Below, piece after piece: positions 1-8,257 of a stretch of DNA of 18,448 nucleotides. Numbering within the stretch: the stretch's first letter is position 1; every line of letters starts with the position of its first letter. The stretch is from Verrucomicrobia bacterium UBA6015. Its GTDB lineage: Bacteria; Verrucomicrobiota; Kiritimatiellia; UBA8416. The translations under genes and the position numbers were made by a program. The stretch is taken from NCBI GenBank assembly GCA_002428045.1, contig DIZZ01000260.1, forward strand, positions 1 through 18,448, read 5' to 3'. A model generated the notes under the pieces. The model did no database searches. It was not told the origin of the DNA and saw only the letters and a list, made by a program, of their open reading frames with translations.

Positions 1-82
1 GCACAGTTGCCGAAAGGACACGAATCACCACTGCTTTGCCAGGCTGCCTGATTGCGTTCTGAAAACCAGGAGGGGCAGCGTC

Positions 83-169
83 ATGGGCAGTCACGGTCAG
101 TCCGAGAAAATAGAAAACAGCCATAGGGCGCTGGGGGCAGATCTCGCCATTCGTGTGGAGTGTGTATGA
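83..169 (+). CDS. possible 28-residue micro-ORF with strong Shine-Dalgarno
   Basis: ATG at 83 is preceded by a perfect AGGAGG (68-73) at a 9-base spacing, and the frame closes at TGA 167-169 after 28 codons. The peptide starts MGSHGQSEKIENSHR and has no recognisable domain or membrane segment. It may be the start of a gene cut off by the insertion-sequence debris just downstream, or a chance ORF. Nothing else is seen in the first 190 bases. Confidence 0.15.
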   Translation: MGSHGQSEKIENSHRALGADLAIRVECV

Positions 170-196
170 AATGCTAAGGATCTCGAAGGGGCTTGT

Positions 197-715
197 TTGG
201 AATGTGTTCGATTCAGTACGAAGCATTACCTCATGAGTGGCAAACTCGTTGGCCGTGTGCTTCGTTACGTTGCCGAGCTCGACGGCGAATGGGTTGCGCT
301 GGCGTGCTTCAGTGCGGCCTCGCTGCATTTGAAGGCACGAGAGAAGTGGATTGGCTGCTGGAGAAGGACATGGGTGCGCTTGAGCACTTGGCGATCGACG
401 GGAAGGTGCTGCGCGGCAGTGCGCGAGTCGATGGAAAGCCGCTGCAACTGCTATCGGACGAGACGCACCGCTTGCGCCTGCCTCTCGCTCAAGTGGAGAT
501 CGAGGAGAAGAGCAACGAGATCCCTGCGTTGCCGGTGCTGACCGGCAAATTGCCAAAAGCCGACGATAGCCTGGTTACGGCCGATGCCATGCACTGTTAG
601 CAGGAAAGTGCCCGTGTCATTACGCAGGAGCGAGGATGCATGCCGTGTCGCCGTGCGTCAGTCAGTTCATGCGCTGGCTACGCTTCGCATTCTGGCCATC
701 AGCCTATATGAAATA
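197..715 (+). pseudogene. remnant of a DUF4338-ISAs1-type transposase
   Basis: This is a dead insertion-sequence gene made of three conserved pieces in two frames. Bases 221-361 read as a DUF4338 (DruA-like) segment, with SGKLVGRVLRYVAELDGEW and FSAASLHLKAREKWIG. In another frame, about 385-635 reads as the core of an ISAs1/H-repeat DDE transposase. It has LAIDGKVLRGS with the first catalytic Asp, then EEKSNEI, then VTADAMHC with the second Asp, and a TAG stop at 598-600. The same frame reads on as QESARVITQERG, as intact relatives do. A second frame change leads to 632-712 (EDACRV and ALATLRILAISLY), which resembles the transposase C-terminus. The middle of the DDE domain, with the expected last acidic residue, is missing, and most of DUF4338 is gone. 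DUF4338 fused to or beside ISAs1-type transposases is recalled from other genomes. No terminal inverted repeats could be identified. The family assignment rests on motif recognition only. Confidence 0.75.
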
Positions 716-911
716 CAGAAAGCGCTCGGACGATCAGGTCGGTTTGAAACCTTGGAATCGTATACGGCAGAAGGCAACGGCGCCAGCGTATCTGACGACT
801 CGGCACGCTCAACCCTGATGACCGGTCTGCGATGTTGCTCGAAAAAGAACATTGCGTCCCCGTACGGCAAAAGCAGATGAAATATCCCTGCTGCTCAATG
901 CGATATCGCGC

Positions 912-940
912 TTGCGAATCCTGCAATTTACCGATAGATT
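912..940 (+). promoter_or_regulatory. candidate sigma70-type promoter of the glycosyltransferase operon
   Basis: TTGCGA (912-917) and TAGATT (935-940) are separated by 17 bases. The -10 ends only 10 bases before the ATG at 951, so transcription would start within a few bases of the start codon. The same GATAGATT core recurs in both divergent promoters near 8730 and 8807. This is a match by eye only. Confidence 0.35.
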
Positions 941-950
941 AGCGCCACGT

Positions 951-2069
951 ATGAAAGTTGCCATCGATATTCAATCCGCTGTCACCCAGCGCGCCGGGGT
1001 CGGACGCTACACCCGCGAGCTGGCCGCCAATTTGGCTGCCACGATGCCCGAAGGGCAACTGTTGCTGCCCTATTTTGATTTCAAGCGCCATGCTGAGCCC
1101 TTCACCATTCCTCATGCCACCATGCACCCGATCCGCTGGATTCCCGGTCGAGCCATCCAGGGCGCTTGGAATATGCTTCGATTCCCACCCTACAACTGGC
1201 TTGCCGGGAATGCCGATCTTTATCTTTTCCCCAATTTCATCATTCCCCCGCTCCGAGGCAATGGCAAGGCTGTCGTGACGATCCATGACCTGGCCTTCAT
1301 GCGCTATCCACAGTTCGCCGAGGATCGCAATGTGCATTACCTGAACAAGCACATCCGTCGCACGGCCGAACGGGCCGATGCGATCATCACGGTCTCCCGC
1401 TTCAGCGCGGCGGAAGCCTGTAATTACCTTAACGTGCCCGAAGCCAAAGTCTTCCCCATCCACCATGGCATTGATCCTCGTTTCCGCCGTCCGCCCGCAG
1501 AGATGATCCTGAAAACCCGAGACACCCTCGGCCTCCAACGCCCTTACCTGCTGACCGTCGGCACGGTGGAGCCTCGCAAGAATATCCCCCATCTCGTGCA
1601 GGTCTTCGAGGCCATGACCGATTTCGACGGTGATCTGGTCATCGCGGGAGGCAACGGATGGAAGGTCGAGCCCATCCTTGCTCGAATCGCCAGTTCCCCG
1701 AGGGCGGCATCCATCAAGCGTCTAGGCTACACCGGTGACGACATCCTGCCCGCACTCTATGCCGGCGCCGAGGCCTTCGTGCTCCCCTCCTTTTATGAGG
1801 GATTCGGGTTCCCGCCGGTCGAGGCCATGGCCTGTGGCACACCGGTTGTCTCCAGTACGGGCGGTTCCCTGGCGGAAGTGCTTGGCGATGGTGCAGTGCT
1901 GCTTGACCACTACGAGGTGGAAGGCTGGCTGACCGCCATCCGACAGGTACTTCAGGATTCCGAACTCCGCAAGGCTCTCATCGCACGCGGACACCAGACC
2001 GCTGCAGGCTACACCTGGCAGGCCACCGCGCGCCAAACCCTTGACGTGTTCCGGCAGGTTATCGCATGA
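951..2069 (+). CDS. GT4-family glycosyltransferase (first of three)
   Basis: This is a 372-residue GT-B fold retaining glycosyltransferase that should transfer a sugar from a nucleotide-sugar donor to a growing glycan at the cytoplasmic face of the inner membrane. The N-terminal acceptor domain begins MKVAIDIQSAV and has the GVGRYTRELA loop near residue 16 and VVTIHDLAF near 108. The C-terminal donor domain opens at YLLTVGTVEPRKNI (199-212) and carries the GT4 E-x7-E motif in EGFGFPPVE (E283, E291), followed by MACGTPVVSS. ATG 951 is chosen because homology begins exactly there; in-frame upstream codons are transposase debris. No Shine-Dalgarno is visible. It overlaps the next gene by four bases (ATGA). 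Family assignment is firm; sugar and linkage cannot be read from the sequence. It probably builds part of an exopolysaccharide or O-antigen-like polymer. Confidence 0.93.
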   Translation: MKVAIDIQSAVTQRAGVGRYTRELAANLAATMPEGQLLLPYFDFKRHAEPFTIPHATMHPIRWIPGRAIQGAWNMLRFPPYNWLAGNADLYLFPNFIIPPLRGNGKAVVTIHDLAFMRYPQFAEDRNVHYLNKHIRRTAERADAIITVSRFSAAEACNYLNVPEAKVFPIHHGIDPRFRRPPAEMILKTRDTLGLQRPYLLTVGTVEPRKNIPHLVQVFEAMTDFDGDLVIAGGNGWKVEPILARIASSPRAASIKRLGYTGDDILPALYAGAEAFVLPSFYEGFGFPPVEAMACGTPVVSSTGGSLAEVLGDGAVLLDHYEVEGWLTAIRQVLQDSELRKALIARGHQTAAGYTWQATARQTLDVFRQVIA

Positions 2070-3241
2070 ATATCGTCATCGACGCCAGATGGATTTTTGA
2101 AGAAATCTCGGGGATCGGCAACTATACACGCCAACTGCTCGCCGAATATGCTGGCATGGAGATCCCGCACCGCCTCATCGCACTCTTCAATAGCCCGGAC
2201 CTGGAGGCACGTACCCGGGCCGAGACCGGAATTGACAAGGCCCCGCATATCGAGACCCGCTGCGTCCCCTGGGGCATCTTCGACGCCAAAAGCCAGCTCC
2301 TGCTTCCCCGCTGGCTCCAGCGCGAGCAGGTCCGGGTATTCCATTCCCCGAACTATATGATCCCCTTTTTAGCATTCCAACGCAATGCCGCTGGCCCCCT
2401 ACGGGCCGTGACCACTATCCATGACCTGATCCCACTGCGCTTTCCCGACCATGCCCCGAAATCGAAAAAGGCACGCTTGATGCCGTTGTTCCGGTTTCTA
2501 CTGCGCGAAGCGGCCCACCGATCCGCCTTGGTCCTGACCGTGAGCGAGACCTCGCGCCAGGACATTATTGAGCTACTCAAGCCGCCACCACAGCGGGTCA
2601 AGGCAATCTATAATGGCGTCTCTCAACGGTTTTTCAGCACAGCTGGCGGCGGCGAAGACACGAACGCAAAACCGGCAACCGATGCACCACTCCTGTTGTA
2701 CGTCGGACGGTCCGATCCCTACAAGAATATCGCAACCCTGCTGCATGCCCTCGCCAGCCTGCGTCTGCGCGAAGGGATGAACGTCAGACTTTGCATTGCC
2801 GGGGCTCCCGATCCGCGCTATCCCGAACCGGCCGCACTAGCGCAGCACCTCGGCATCGCGGAGGCCGTGCAATGGACGGGTTACCTGACGGATGAGGCCC
2901 TGATCGCCACCTACCGGCAAGCCGACCTGCTGGTGCATCCGTCGCGCTATGAAGGCTTCGGCCTGCAAATTCTCGAGGCCATGGCCTGCGGAACCCCCGT
3001 GGTCAGCAGCAATGCCGGTTCCCTGCCGGAAGTTGTCGGGGATGCCGGTCGCCTGGTTGCTCCCGATGATGTCGACGGGTTTGTGCGCGAAATTAAAGCG
3101 ATCCTTGGGACCCCCTCGCTGGCCGCCCGCCTGCGGGCGAACGGTCGGAAACAGGCGGCCCGGTTCACATGGAAGGAAACCGCCCGCCAGACCTTCACCG
3201 CCTATCTTGAAGCAGTAGGCGAAAAGGAGAACGCCCGATGA
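2066..3241 (+). CDS. GT4-family glycosyltransferase (second of three)
   Basis: This 391-residue GT-B glycosyltransferase of family GT4 resembles its upstream neighbour in layout, so the two probably arose by an old duplication. The N-terminus MNIVIDARWI followed by SGIGNYTRQLL is typical. VTTIHDLIPLRFP (115-127) and the LTVSETSRQDI stretch (157-167) close the acceptor domain. LLYVGRSDPYKNI (210-222) opens the donor domain, and RYEGFGLQILEAMACGTPVV carries E296 and E304 of the E-x7-E motif. Its start overlaps the preceding stop and its stop overlaps the following start, so all three transferases are likely translationally coupled and made in equal amounts. The specific sugar is unknown. Confidence 0.93.
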   Translation: MNIVIDARWIFEEISGIGNYTRQLLAEYAGMEIPHRLIALFNSPDLEARTRAETGIDKAPHIETRCVPWGIFDAKSQLLLPRWLQREQVRVFHSPNYMIPFLAFQRNAAGPLRAVTTIHDLIPLRFPDHAPKSKKARLMPLFRFLLREAAHRSALVLTVSETSRQDIIELLKPPPQRVKAIYNGVSQRFFSTAGGGEDTNAKPATDAPLLLYVGRSDPYKNIATLLHALASLRLREGMNVRLCIAGAPDPRYPEPAALAQHLGIAEAVQWTGYLTDEALIATYRQADLLVHPSRYEGFGLQILEAMACGTPVVSSNAGSLPEVVGDAGRLVAPDDVDGFVREIKAILGTPSLAARLRANGRKQAARFTWKETARQTFTAYLEAVGEKENAR

Positions 3242-4419
3242 TGCACACAACCATCCCATCATCCTTGCCGAGCGCCGCCCCATCAGCGGACTGGCCCTCG
3301 CTCAGCGCCGTGCTCTGCCATGACTGGCTCACCGGCATGCGCGGCGGAGAGCGTGTCCTAGAGCTGCTTTGCGAAGGGTTTCCATCCGCCCCCATCTACA
3401 CCCTGCTGGCCAATCCCGGCACGGTATCAAAAAGCATCAGTAGCCACCCGATCCATACTTCATGGCTTCAGCACATACCCTCCATCGAGGATAAATACCG
3501 TGCCCTGCTACCCCTGTTCCCGGCAGCGATCCGCTCGCTGCACCCGCCCCCTGCAGAAGTCGTGATCAGTACCAGCTCCTGTGTGGCCAAAAGCATCATT
3601 CCTCATCCGCGCTCACGCCATCTCTGCTATTGCTTTACGCCCATGCGTTATGCCTGGACATTCTACGAGGAGTATTTCGGCGGCTCGCCGATCAAGGGAT
3701 TGATTGCCCGTCCCCTGCTCGCCTGGCTGCGGCGCTGGGATCGACGCACGGCCGATCGAGTCGACCTGTTTGTCGCCATCAGCCAGCACGTGCGCGAGCG
3801 CATCAAGACATTCTATGGACGCGAGGCCGATGTGGTCTATCCCCCGGTCGACACCGTCCGATGCACACCGGGACCTACGGCGGGAACATGCGACTTCGAC
3901 CTGATCGTCTCCGCCATGGTGCCCTATAAGCGCATCGATCTGGCGATTGATGCCTATAACCAGCTTGGCTACCCGCTGAAGATCGTCGGGGTCGGTGGTA
4001 AACGGGCGGAACTCGCGGCACGCGCGATGCCCAACATCACCTTCGAGGGCTGGCGCAGCGACGACGAGGTACTTGCGCTTTACCGACACTGCCGTCTGCT
4101 TATTTTCCCGGGCGAAGAGGATTTCGGGATTGTACCGCTGGAAGCGCAGGCGTGCGGCAAACCCGTCGTGGCGTATGGCAAAGGCGGAGCGCTGGAAACG
4201 GTCAAGCCTGGCGTCAGCGGCATTTTCTTCGACCGGCAAACCCCCGATGCGCTGTCCCGCGCCATTATCGAAGCGGCACGCCACGCGTGGGATCCTGTCG
4301 CCATCAGGCGGCACGCCGAGACGTTCGGTACCCACGCCTTCATCCGTGGACTGTCCGCCGCTATCGAAAAATGCCACAACCTACCTTACCGCAATATGTC
4401 TTTAAAACGAGAGGAGTGA
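3238..4419 (+). CDS. GT4-family glycosyltransferase, WbaZ-like subgroup (third of three)
   Basis: This 393-residue glycosyltransferase belongs to a different GT4 subgroup from the two before it. Its N-terminus has CHDWLTGMRGGERVLELL (27-44), and the middle has YCFTPMRYAW (131-140) with a following WTFYEEYFG. Both are typical of WbaZ-like mannosyl- or related transferases of polysaccharide clusters. The donor domain has VSAMVPYKRIDLAIDAY (224-240) and the E-x7-E motif in GEEDFGIVPLEAQACGKPVV (E294, E302). AAGGAG at 3224-3229 serves either of two adjacent ATGs (3238 or 3241); 3238 is given because it overlaps the upstream stop. The acceptor sugar cannot be inferred. Confidence 0.92.
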   Translation: MMHTTIPSSLPSAAPSADWPSLSAVLCHDWLTGMRGGERVLELLCEGFPSAPIYTLLANPGTVSKSISSHPIHTSWLQHIPSIEDKYRALLPLFPAAIRSLHPPPAEVVISTSSCVAKSIIPHPRSRHLCYCFTPMRYAWTFYEEYFGGSPIKGLIARPLLAWLRRWDRRTADRVDLFVAISQHVRERIKTFYGREADVVYPPVDTVRCTPGPTAGTCDFDLIVSAMVPYKRIDLAIDAYNQLGYPLKIVGVGGKRAELAARAMPNITFEGWRSDDEVLALYRHCRLLIFPGEEDFGIVPLEAQACGKPVVAYGKGGALETVKPGVSGIFFDRQTPDALSRAIIEAARHAWDPVAIRRHAETFGTHAFIRGLSAAIEKCHNLPYRNMSLKREE

Positions 4420-6296
4420 TGATGACTGGAAAGGATTTTCTGACCCGTTTGCAGGATGGTTTTGTCGCCGGTGACGGCGACTTGTCGATGCGCTTGCTGC
4501 AGTTGTGTCCGGGTGCTGGACGCGAATGCCTGGCATTACTGAACCTGACACAGACAAACGAGGTTCGCAAGGCGCATGTCGAATTTATCGAGGCAGGTGC
4601 TGAACTGATCACCACGAATACACTGGATGCGAATGCTGTCGTGCTTGGGCGTCACGGCAAGGCATCCCAGGTTGAGGCCATCAACGCCAAAGGCGTTGAA
4701 CTGGCCAAGGCGGATGCCAGGGGGGATGTGTGCGTGGCGGGGGCGATCGGGCCGCTGGGACTGACCCTTGATGACGACTGGGATTTGGATACTTACCGGG
4801 ACGCCTATCGCCGACAAATCACCGCGCTGCTTAACGCAGGGGTTTCCGTGCTGCAGTTCAAGTTTTTCACGAACTTGGCAGCGTTGCGGCTGGCCATCGG
4901 CGAGGCGCGCACCATCGGAGGGAACGACGTGGCGATCATCGCCCAGGCGGTCTTCAATGATGGCGGATTGCTGGACAGCGGCCAGGATGCCGCCCAGGTA
5001 GCAGCCTCGCTGATTGAGAGGGGCGCGGATGTGGTGGGCGCGCATTGCGGACGGGGCACATCGGGAACGGTGAATGCGATCAAGGCAATGGTGAAGGCCG
5101 CCGGGAAAACCCCGTTGTGTGCATATCCGAATGCAGGCTTTCCAGAATCCGATCGTGGCGAGATGGTTTACCTGGCGTCTGCGGACTACATGGGCCAGAC
5201 CGCCAATCTCCTGGCACGGCTTGGGGTCCGGTTGATCGGGGGCTGCTGCGGGGCGTCGGCCGAGGCGGTGCGGGCCATGTCCATGGCCCTCGGGACCGTA
5301 CGGGCGCGCCCCCTGGACAGGACGGCAACCGTCGAGGTGGCTCCATATGTGCCGACGGTGGCCTCGTTCAAGAATGGCAGGTTGCTAGCCGCGTTGCCCG
5401 AACGACTCCCCATCATTGCCGAGATCGATCCGCCGCCGCATTTGCTCATGGAATCAATGTTTGCCGATGTCCGGCACGTCGCCGAGGCTGGAGCAGACGC
5501 CATCAGCATGGCGGAAAACCCGCTGGCATCGCTGAAGGTCAGCAACGTGGCAACGGCGTCGCTGCTCATGCAGCAGGTGTCGTTACCGATGATTTGCCAT
5601 GTCACATGCCGTGACAGGAATCTACTCGGTCTGCAAACTGATCTACTGGGTGCGCACTTGCTTGGGATCCATGGGATTCTGGCGATTACGGGAGATCCGG
5701 TCCCGCGTCATGGAGCGGCGGGAAAAGGCGTTTTCGACGTGCATTCACCGGGATTGGTCAACCTACTGGCACAACTGAACCGTGGGATGACAAGTGCGGG
5801 TAAATCCCTGAAACAGGAAACCGATTTCTCGGTCGGGGTGGCGTTCAATTCAGCCACGCGCAACATGGAGGGGGAAATTGCGAGGTACGAGAAGAAGCTG
5901 GCCGAGGGGGCTCGATTCGTGATGACCCAGCCGGTCTTTGACCGCGAACATGCCTTGCGCATCCTGGACGCAACGCGCAGGCCCGGGGTCAAGGTATTTC
6001 TCGGCTTCTTCCCGCTGATTTCAGCCCGGACTGCCTTGTATCTGCATAACGAGGTGCCGGGGATCCAGATCCCAGAGCACGTGCTGCAGCGATTGACGAG
6101 CACGGAGGATCCGCAAAAGCAGCAGCAGCATGGTGAGGAGCAGGCTATGGCATTGATCGATGCCCTCTTGCCCGATCTGGACGGTGTGTACTTGATTTCG
6201 CCGCACAGCACAAACCGCGCTGCCGTATTATCCCGCCTCATCCAGCACATCCGACAGGCTCCAGCACACCAACAGGATCGTTCACCCACTCGGTAA
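4419..6296 (+). CDS. fused homocysteine S-methyltransferase-like / methylenetetrahydrofolate reductase
   Basis: This 625-residue protein has the YitJ-type architecture. Residues about 12-295 are a homocysteine S-methyltransferase barrel, and about 325-615 are an FAD-dependent methylenetetrahydrofolate reductase. The zinc ligands of the first domain are present: Cys210 (GAHCGRG) and Cys276-Cys277 (LIGGCCG). However, the usual DGAMGT is DGDLSM (20-25), and the usual LLETF, with its substrate-binding Glu, is QFKFF with Lys148. The reductase domain looks intact: IAEIDPPPH with Glu335, ENPLASLKVSN, LAITGDPVPRHG with Asp426, and VMTQPVFD. The start is ATG 4419 (or 4422), after GAGGAG at 4410-4415; the long upstream open frame is a shadow of the preceding gene. 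The one-base overlap with the glycosyltransferase operon suggests co-transcription. The expected job is making methyl-tetrahydrofolate and methylating homocysteine or another thiol, but the changed residues leave the methyltransferase substrate open. Confidence 0.9.
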   Translation: MMTGKDFLTRLQDGFVAGDGDLSMRLLQLCPGAGRECLALLNLTQTNEVRKAHVEFIEAGAELITTNTLDANAVVLGRHGKASQVEAINAKGVELAKADARGDVCVAGAIGPLGLTLDDDWDLDTYRDAYRRQITALLNAGVSVLQFKFFTNLAALRLAIGEARTIGGNDVAIIAQAVFNDGGLLDSGQDAAQVAASLIERGADVVGAHCGRGTSGTVNAIKAMVKAAGKTPLCAYPNAGFPESDRGEMVYLASADYMGQTANLLARLGVRLIGGCCGASAEAVRAMSMALGTVRARPLDRTATVEVAPYVPTVASFKNGRLLAALPERLPIIAEIDPPPHLLMESMFADVRHVAEAGADAISMAENPLASLKVSNVATASLLMQQVSLPMICHVTCRDRNLLGLQTDLLGAHLLGIHGILAITGDPVPRHGAAGKGVFDVHSPGLVNLLAQLNRGMTSAGKSLKQETDFSVGVAFNSATRNMEGEIARYEKKLAEGARFVMTQPVFDREHALRILDATRRPGVKVFLGFFPLISARTALYLHNEVPGIQIPEHVLQRLTSTEDPQKQQQHGEEQAMALIDALLPDLDGVYLISPHSTNRAAVLSRLIQHIRQAPAHQQDRSPTR

Positions 6297-6402
6297 ATCT
6301 CGGATCGCCTCGATCATCCAACACGGCCATGTGCGTGTTTATCACGGGGACGATTTTAAGGTATCTATCGCAACATGTCAGTCACTCGGAATCGAGGTAC
6401 CG

Positions 6403-7677
6403 TTAGTACCGTTCCATCCAGTTCTTGACGAAGTATTTCAATGGCTTTTGTTGATTCGTGGGAATCTCAAGATTGGCCAAGGCTTCGTCGTAACGGAAAT
6501 CGAAATTACCGTTCACTCTGATCACGTTGCCGATAATAGCGCCCTGAATCGTCGCATTGCCAGATAAATCGATTTGCGCTTGTGGGGCATAAATCACCAT
6601 GGATTTGCTATTATTCGCCTGACAGTCGAGCGTCTGGCAAGTGGTCGTTCCAAACATCTGCAGATTCGCAGGAATACCATCGGTATTGAGATCTCCCTTG
6701 ATATCTACATTCCCGTTCAGAAACATCTTCACACTAATGATTCCTCCCGCTGAGGGCGCATACCGAATGGTCGCAGCAGTGCCTACGGAAAGGGTTCCTT
6801 GAACATAAATCACCACATCACCATTTCCCGCAATCGTCAACGTCTTGTTAACCAGACCGATCGAAGGAACACCAATATATGTGCTGCCAGCAATATTAAT
6901 CGTCGTAGTCGCATTATTAATGGCGGCTCTGGTCATATTGGTTCTTGGCGGTGCAACATCCGGGAAATCCACATCAAGATTCCTCGTTAGCTTCCCCGTC
7001 CAGAAGATATGATTCACGTCTACATCGCCCCCAGGCGCTACGGCAGCATCCCCGTAGGACTGCGCTGCCCCACCCCCTGTTATGGCATCGTCTCGTTGCC
7101 CCATGGATCCGACATCGCAGTTCGTGGAGCTATTGCCTGCACCATATGCGCCACGACTCGAGTCGTATGACAGACACAGCGGATTTCCCACAATATTTAG
7201 CTTATCCTTCGACAGCAGTCCCCATTCAAACGGGGATGGGGTTGACTTGGCTTCCGCTTTCAGCACAACCTCAACCGTCCGATCAGCATTCGCATAGCGG
7301 GAGTTCGCCAATGTACCCCGAGACGTAATCGTCAGCGTATTAGTGTCGGCCTGCACGTTGAAGGTACTCGCCAGAGAAGCAGAGGCGCTCACCCCGTACA
7401 GCGACTTCGTTACCGTGAACGTACCATTCGTTCCAACCGTCCAGCCTACCCAGCCATCCCCGGACGCGAGCTGACGGTTGAATGCATACATAGCCGCCTC
7501 CACGCCAGCCTCGGCCGTATGCAGTGCCTGGATACGTGCCGCCGAATGCCAGGATAATTTCAACATCCCGAGGCAAAAATTGGCTGCAGACGCGGCAGCC
7601 ATCGAAGCAACGAACATGACCATCATGGCGACCATCAGCACTGAACCACCCGCGACGGATCTGCATTGCCTATTCAT
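6403..7677 (-). CDS. PilX-like minor pilus assembly protein
   Basis: This 424-residue protein is the last gene of a - strand minor pilin operon. The N-terminus has a hydrophobic helix (about 12-34) followed by the TAEAGVEAAMYAFN motif (54-67), characteristic of PilX/GspK-like proteins. There is no classical GFTLxE site, as is usual for this group. The remainder is a long periplasmic domain rich in Asn, Gly and Thr. Its C-terminal third has a repetitive beta pattern (GNGDVVIYVQGTLSV, MVIYAPQAQIDLSGNATIQG) typical of the C-terminal domain of such proteins in many Gram-negatives. Two cysteines in TTTCQTLDCQ may form a disulfide. ATG 7677 is chosen because TAGGAGC lies just upstream; the longer frame starts inside the neighbour. 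Its base composition looks more AT-rich than neighbouring genes. It probably caps or primes the pilus or pseudopilus tip. Confidence 0.8.
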   Translation of the reverse strand: MNRQCRSVAGGSVLMVAMMVMFVASMAAASAANFCLGMLKLSWHSAARIQALHTAEAGVEAAMYAFNRQLASGDGWVGWTVGTNGTFTVTKSLYGVSASASLASTFNVQADTNTLTITSRGTLANSRYANADRTVEVVLKAEAKSTPSPFEWGLLSKDKLNIVGNPLCLSYDSSRGAYGAGNSSTNCDVGSMGQRDDAITGGGAAQSYGDAAVAPGGDVDVNHIFWTGKLTRNLDVDFPDVAPPRTNMTRAAINNATTTINIAGSTYIGVPSIGLVNKTLTIAGNGDVVIYVQGTLSVGTAATIRYAPSAGGIISVKMFLNGNVDIKGDLNTDGIPANLQMFGTTTCQTLDCQANNSKSMVIYAPQAQIDLSGNATIQGAIIGNVIRVNGNFDFRYDEALANLEIPTNQQKPLKYFVKNWMERY

Positions 7678-7687
7678 CTGCCAGCTC

Positions 7688-8257
7688 CTATCTTCGATTA
7701 CGTAGCAACACACGGGAATAAACACGGTCACTGTAGGTACGCCCAGACGCACGCCCCGACGCATCAATCTGAATGCCGATCACAAACGCCTCGGCCGGCT
7801 GATCGGTGGGCTCGCCAGCACTATCGAACATACTGAAAAGAACAGCATCCACCCCATCGAGAATAGACCGTTCCGCTCCCCCGGCTTTCCTGGAGTAAAG
7901 AACCCGCCCCACGGGATCGTACCGGAACAACCGGACTTCTGACGACACGGTATTAACCTGGGAGGTAGCGGACGTAACTGAGGACGTCACGGCATTGAAC
8001 GAAATCGATAAGTCGCTCACACAGGATATAATATTCGAGGCTGGAATGAGGTCCGCCGTCACCCGGTCGAGGCCCAACCGCAAACTGGCATGGATCGACG
8101 ACGCATTGACACTGCTGGCGGCAGACTTCGAGATCGCGATAAAAGAGCCCAAGGCCATCGCAATGACCATGAGGCCGAGCGACATGGCAACCATGACCTC
8201 AACAAGGGTAAAGCCACGCTGCAAGTCCCTCCGCAACACATGATGGGCATTTTTCAT
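7688..8257 (-). CDS. PilW-like prepilin-type minor pilin
   Basis: This 189-residue prepilin has a leader ending DLQRG, cleaved before Phe16. The mature N-terminus is FTLVEVMVAMSLGLMVIAMALG, with the conserved Glu5, so it should be processed and N-methylated by the prepilin peptidase PilD and held in the inner membrane by this helix. The head domain is variable and rich in Ser and Val. The gene start (ATG 8257) overlaps the previous stop by four bases (ATGA), and PilX-like follows after 10 bases. Size and position match PilW or GspJ. Whether it belongs to a type IV pilus or a type II secretion pseudopilus cannot be told from this gene alone; the PilX-like neighbour favours a pilus. Confidence 0.85.
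   Translation of the reverse strand: MKNAHHVLRRDLQRGFTLVEVMVAMSLGLMVIAMALGSFIAISKSAASSVNASSIHASLRLGLDRVTADLIPASNIISCVSDLSISFNAVTSSVTSATSQVNTVSSEVRLFRYDPVGRVLYSRKAGGAERSILDGVDAVLFSMFDSAGEPTDQPAEAFVIGIQIDASGRASGRTYSDRVYSRVLLRNRR

Noticed and set aside
197..541. intact Druantia DruA-like defence gene
   Set aside because: Only a short DUF4338 piece is present, and it runs straight into transposase sequence in another frame, so it is transposon debris.
939..1592. 217-codon open frame on the - strand
   Set aside because: It is antisense to the first glycosyltransferase, with no ribosome-binding site or recognisable motif.
2837..3283. 148-codon open frame on the - strand
   Set aside because: It is antisense to the second glycosyltransferase, whose E-x7-E motif lies within it.
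3613..4377. 254-codon open frame on the - strand
   Set aside because: It lies entirely inside the well supported third glycosyltransferase and shows no domain; it is a by-product of high-GC codon use.
6297..6402. possible terminator between convergent genes
   Set aside because: Only a 4-bp stem (CGTG/CACG) and a palindromic GGTAC/GTACC element are present, without a T tract in the right place.
6331..6567. 78-codon open frame on the + strand between convergent operons
   Set aside because: Most of it overlaps the PilX-like gene, and it has no ribosome-binding site or known domain.
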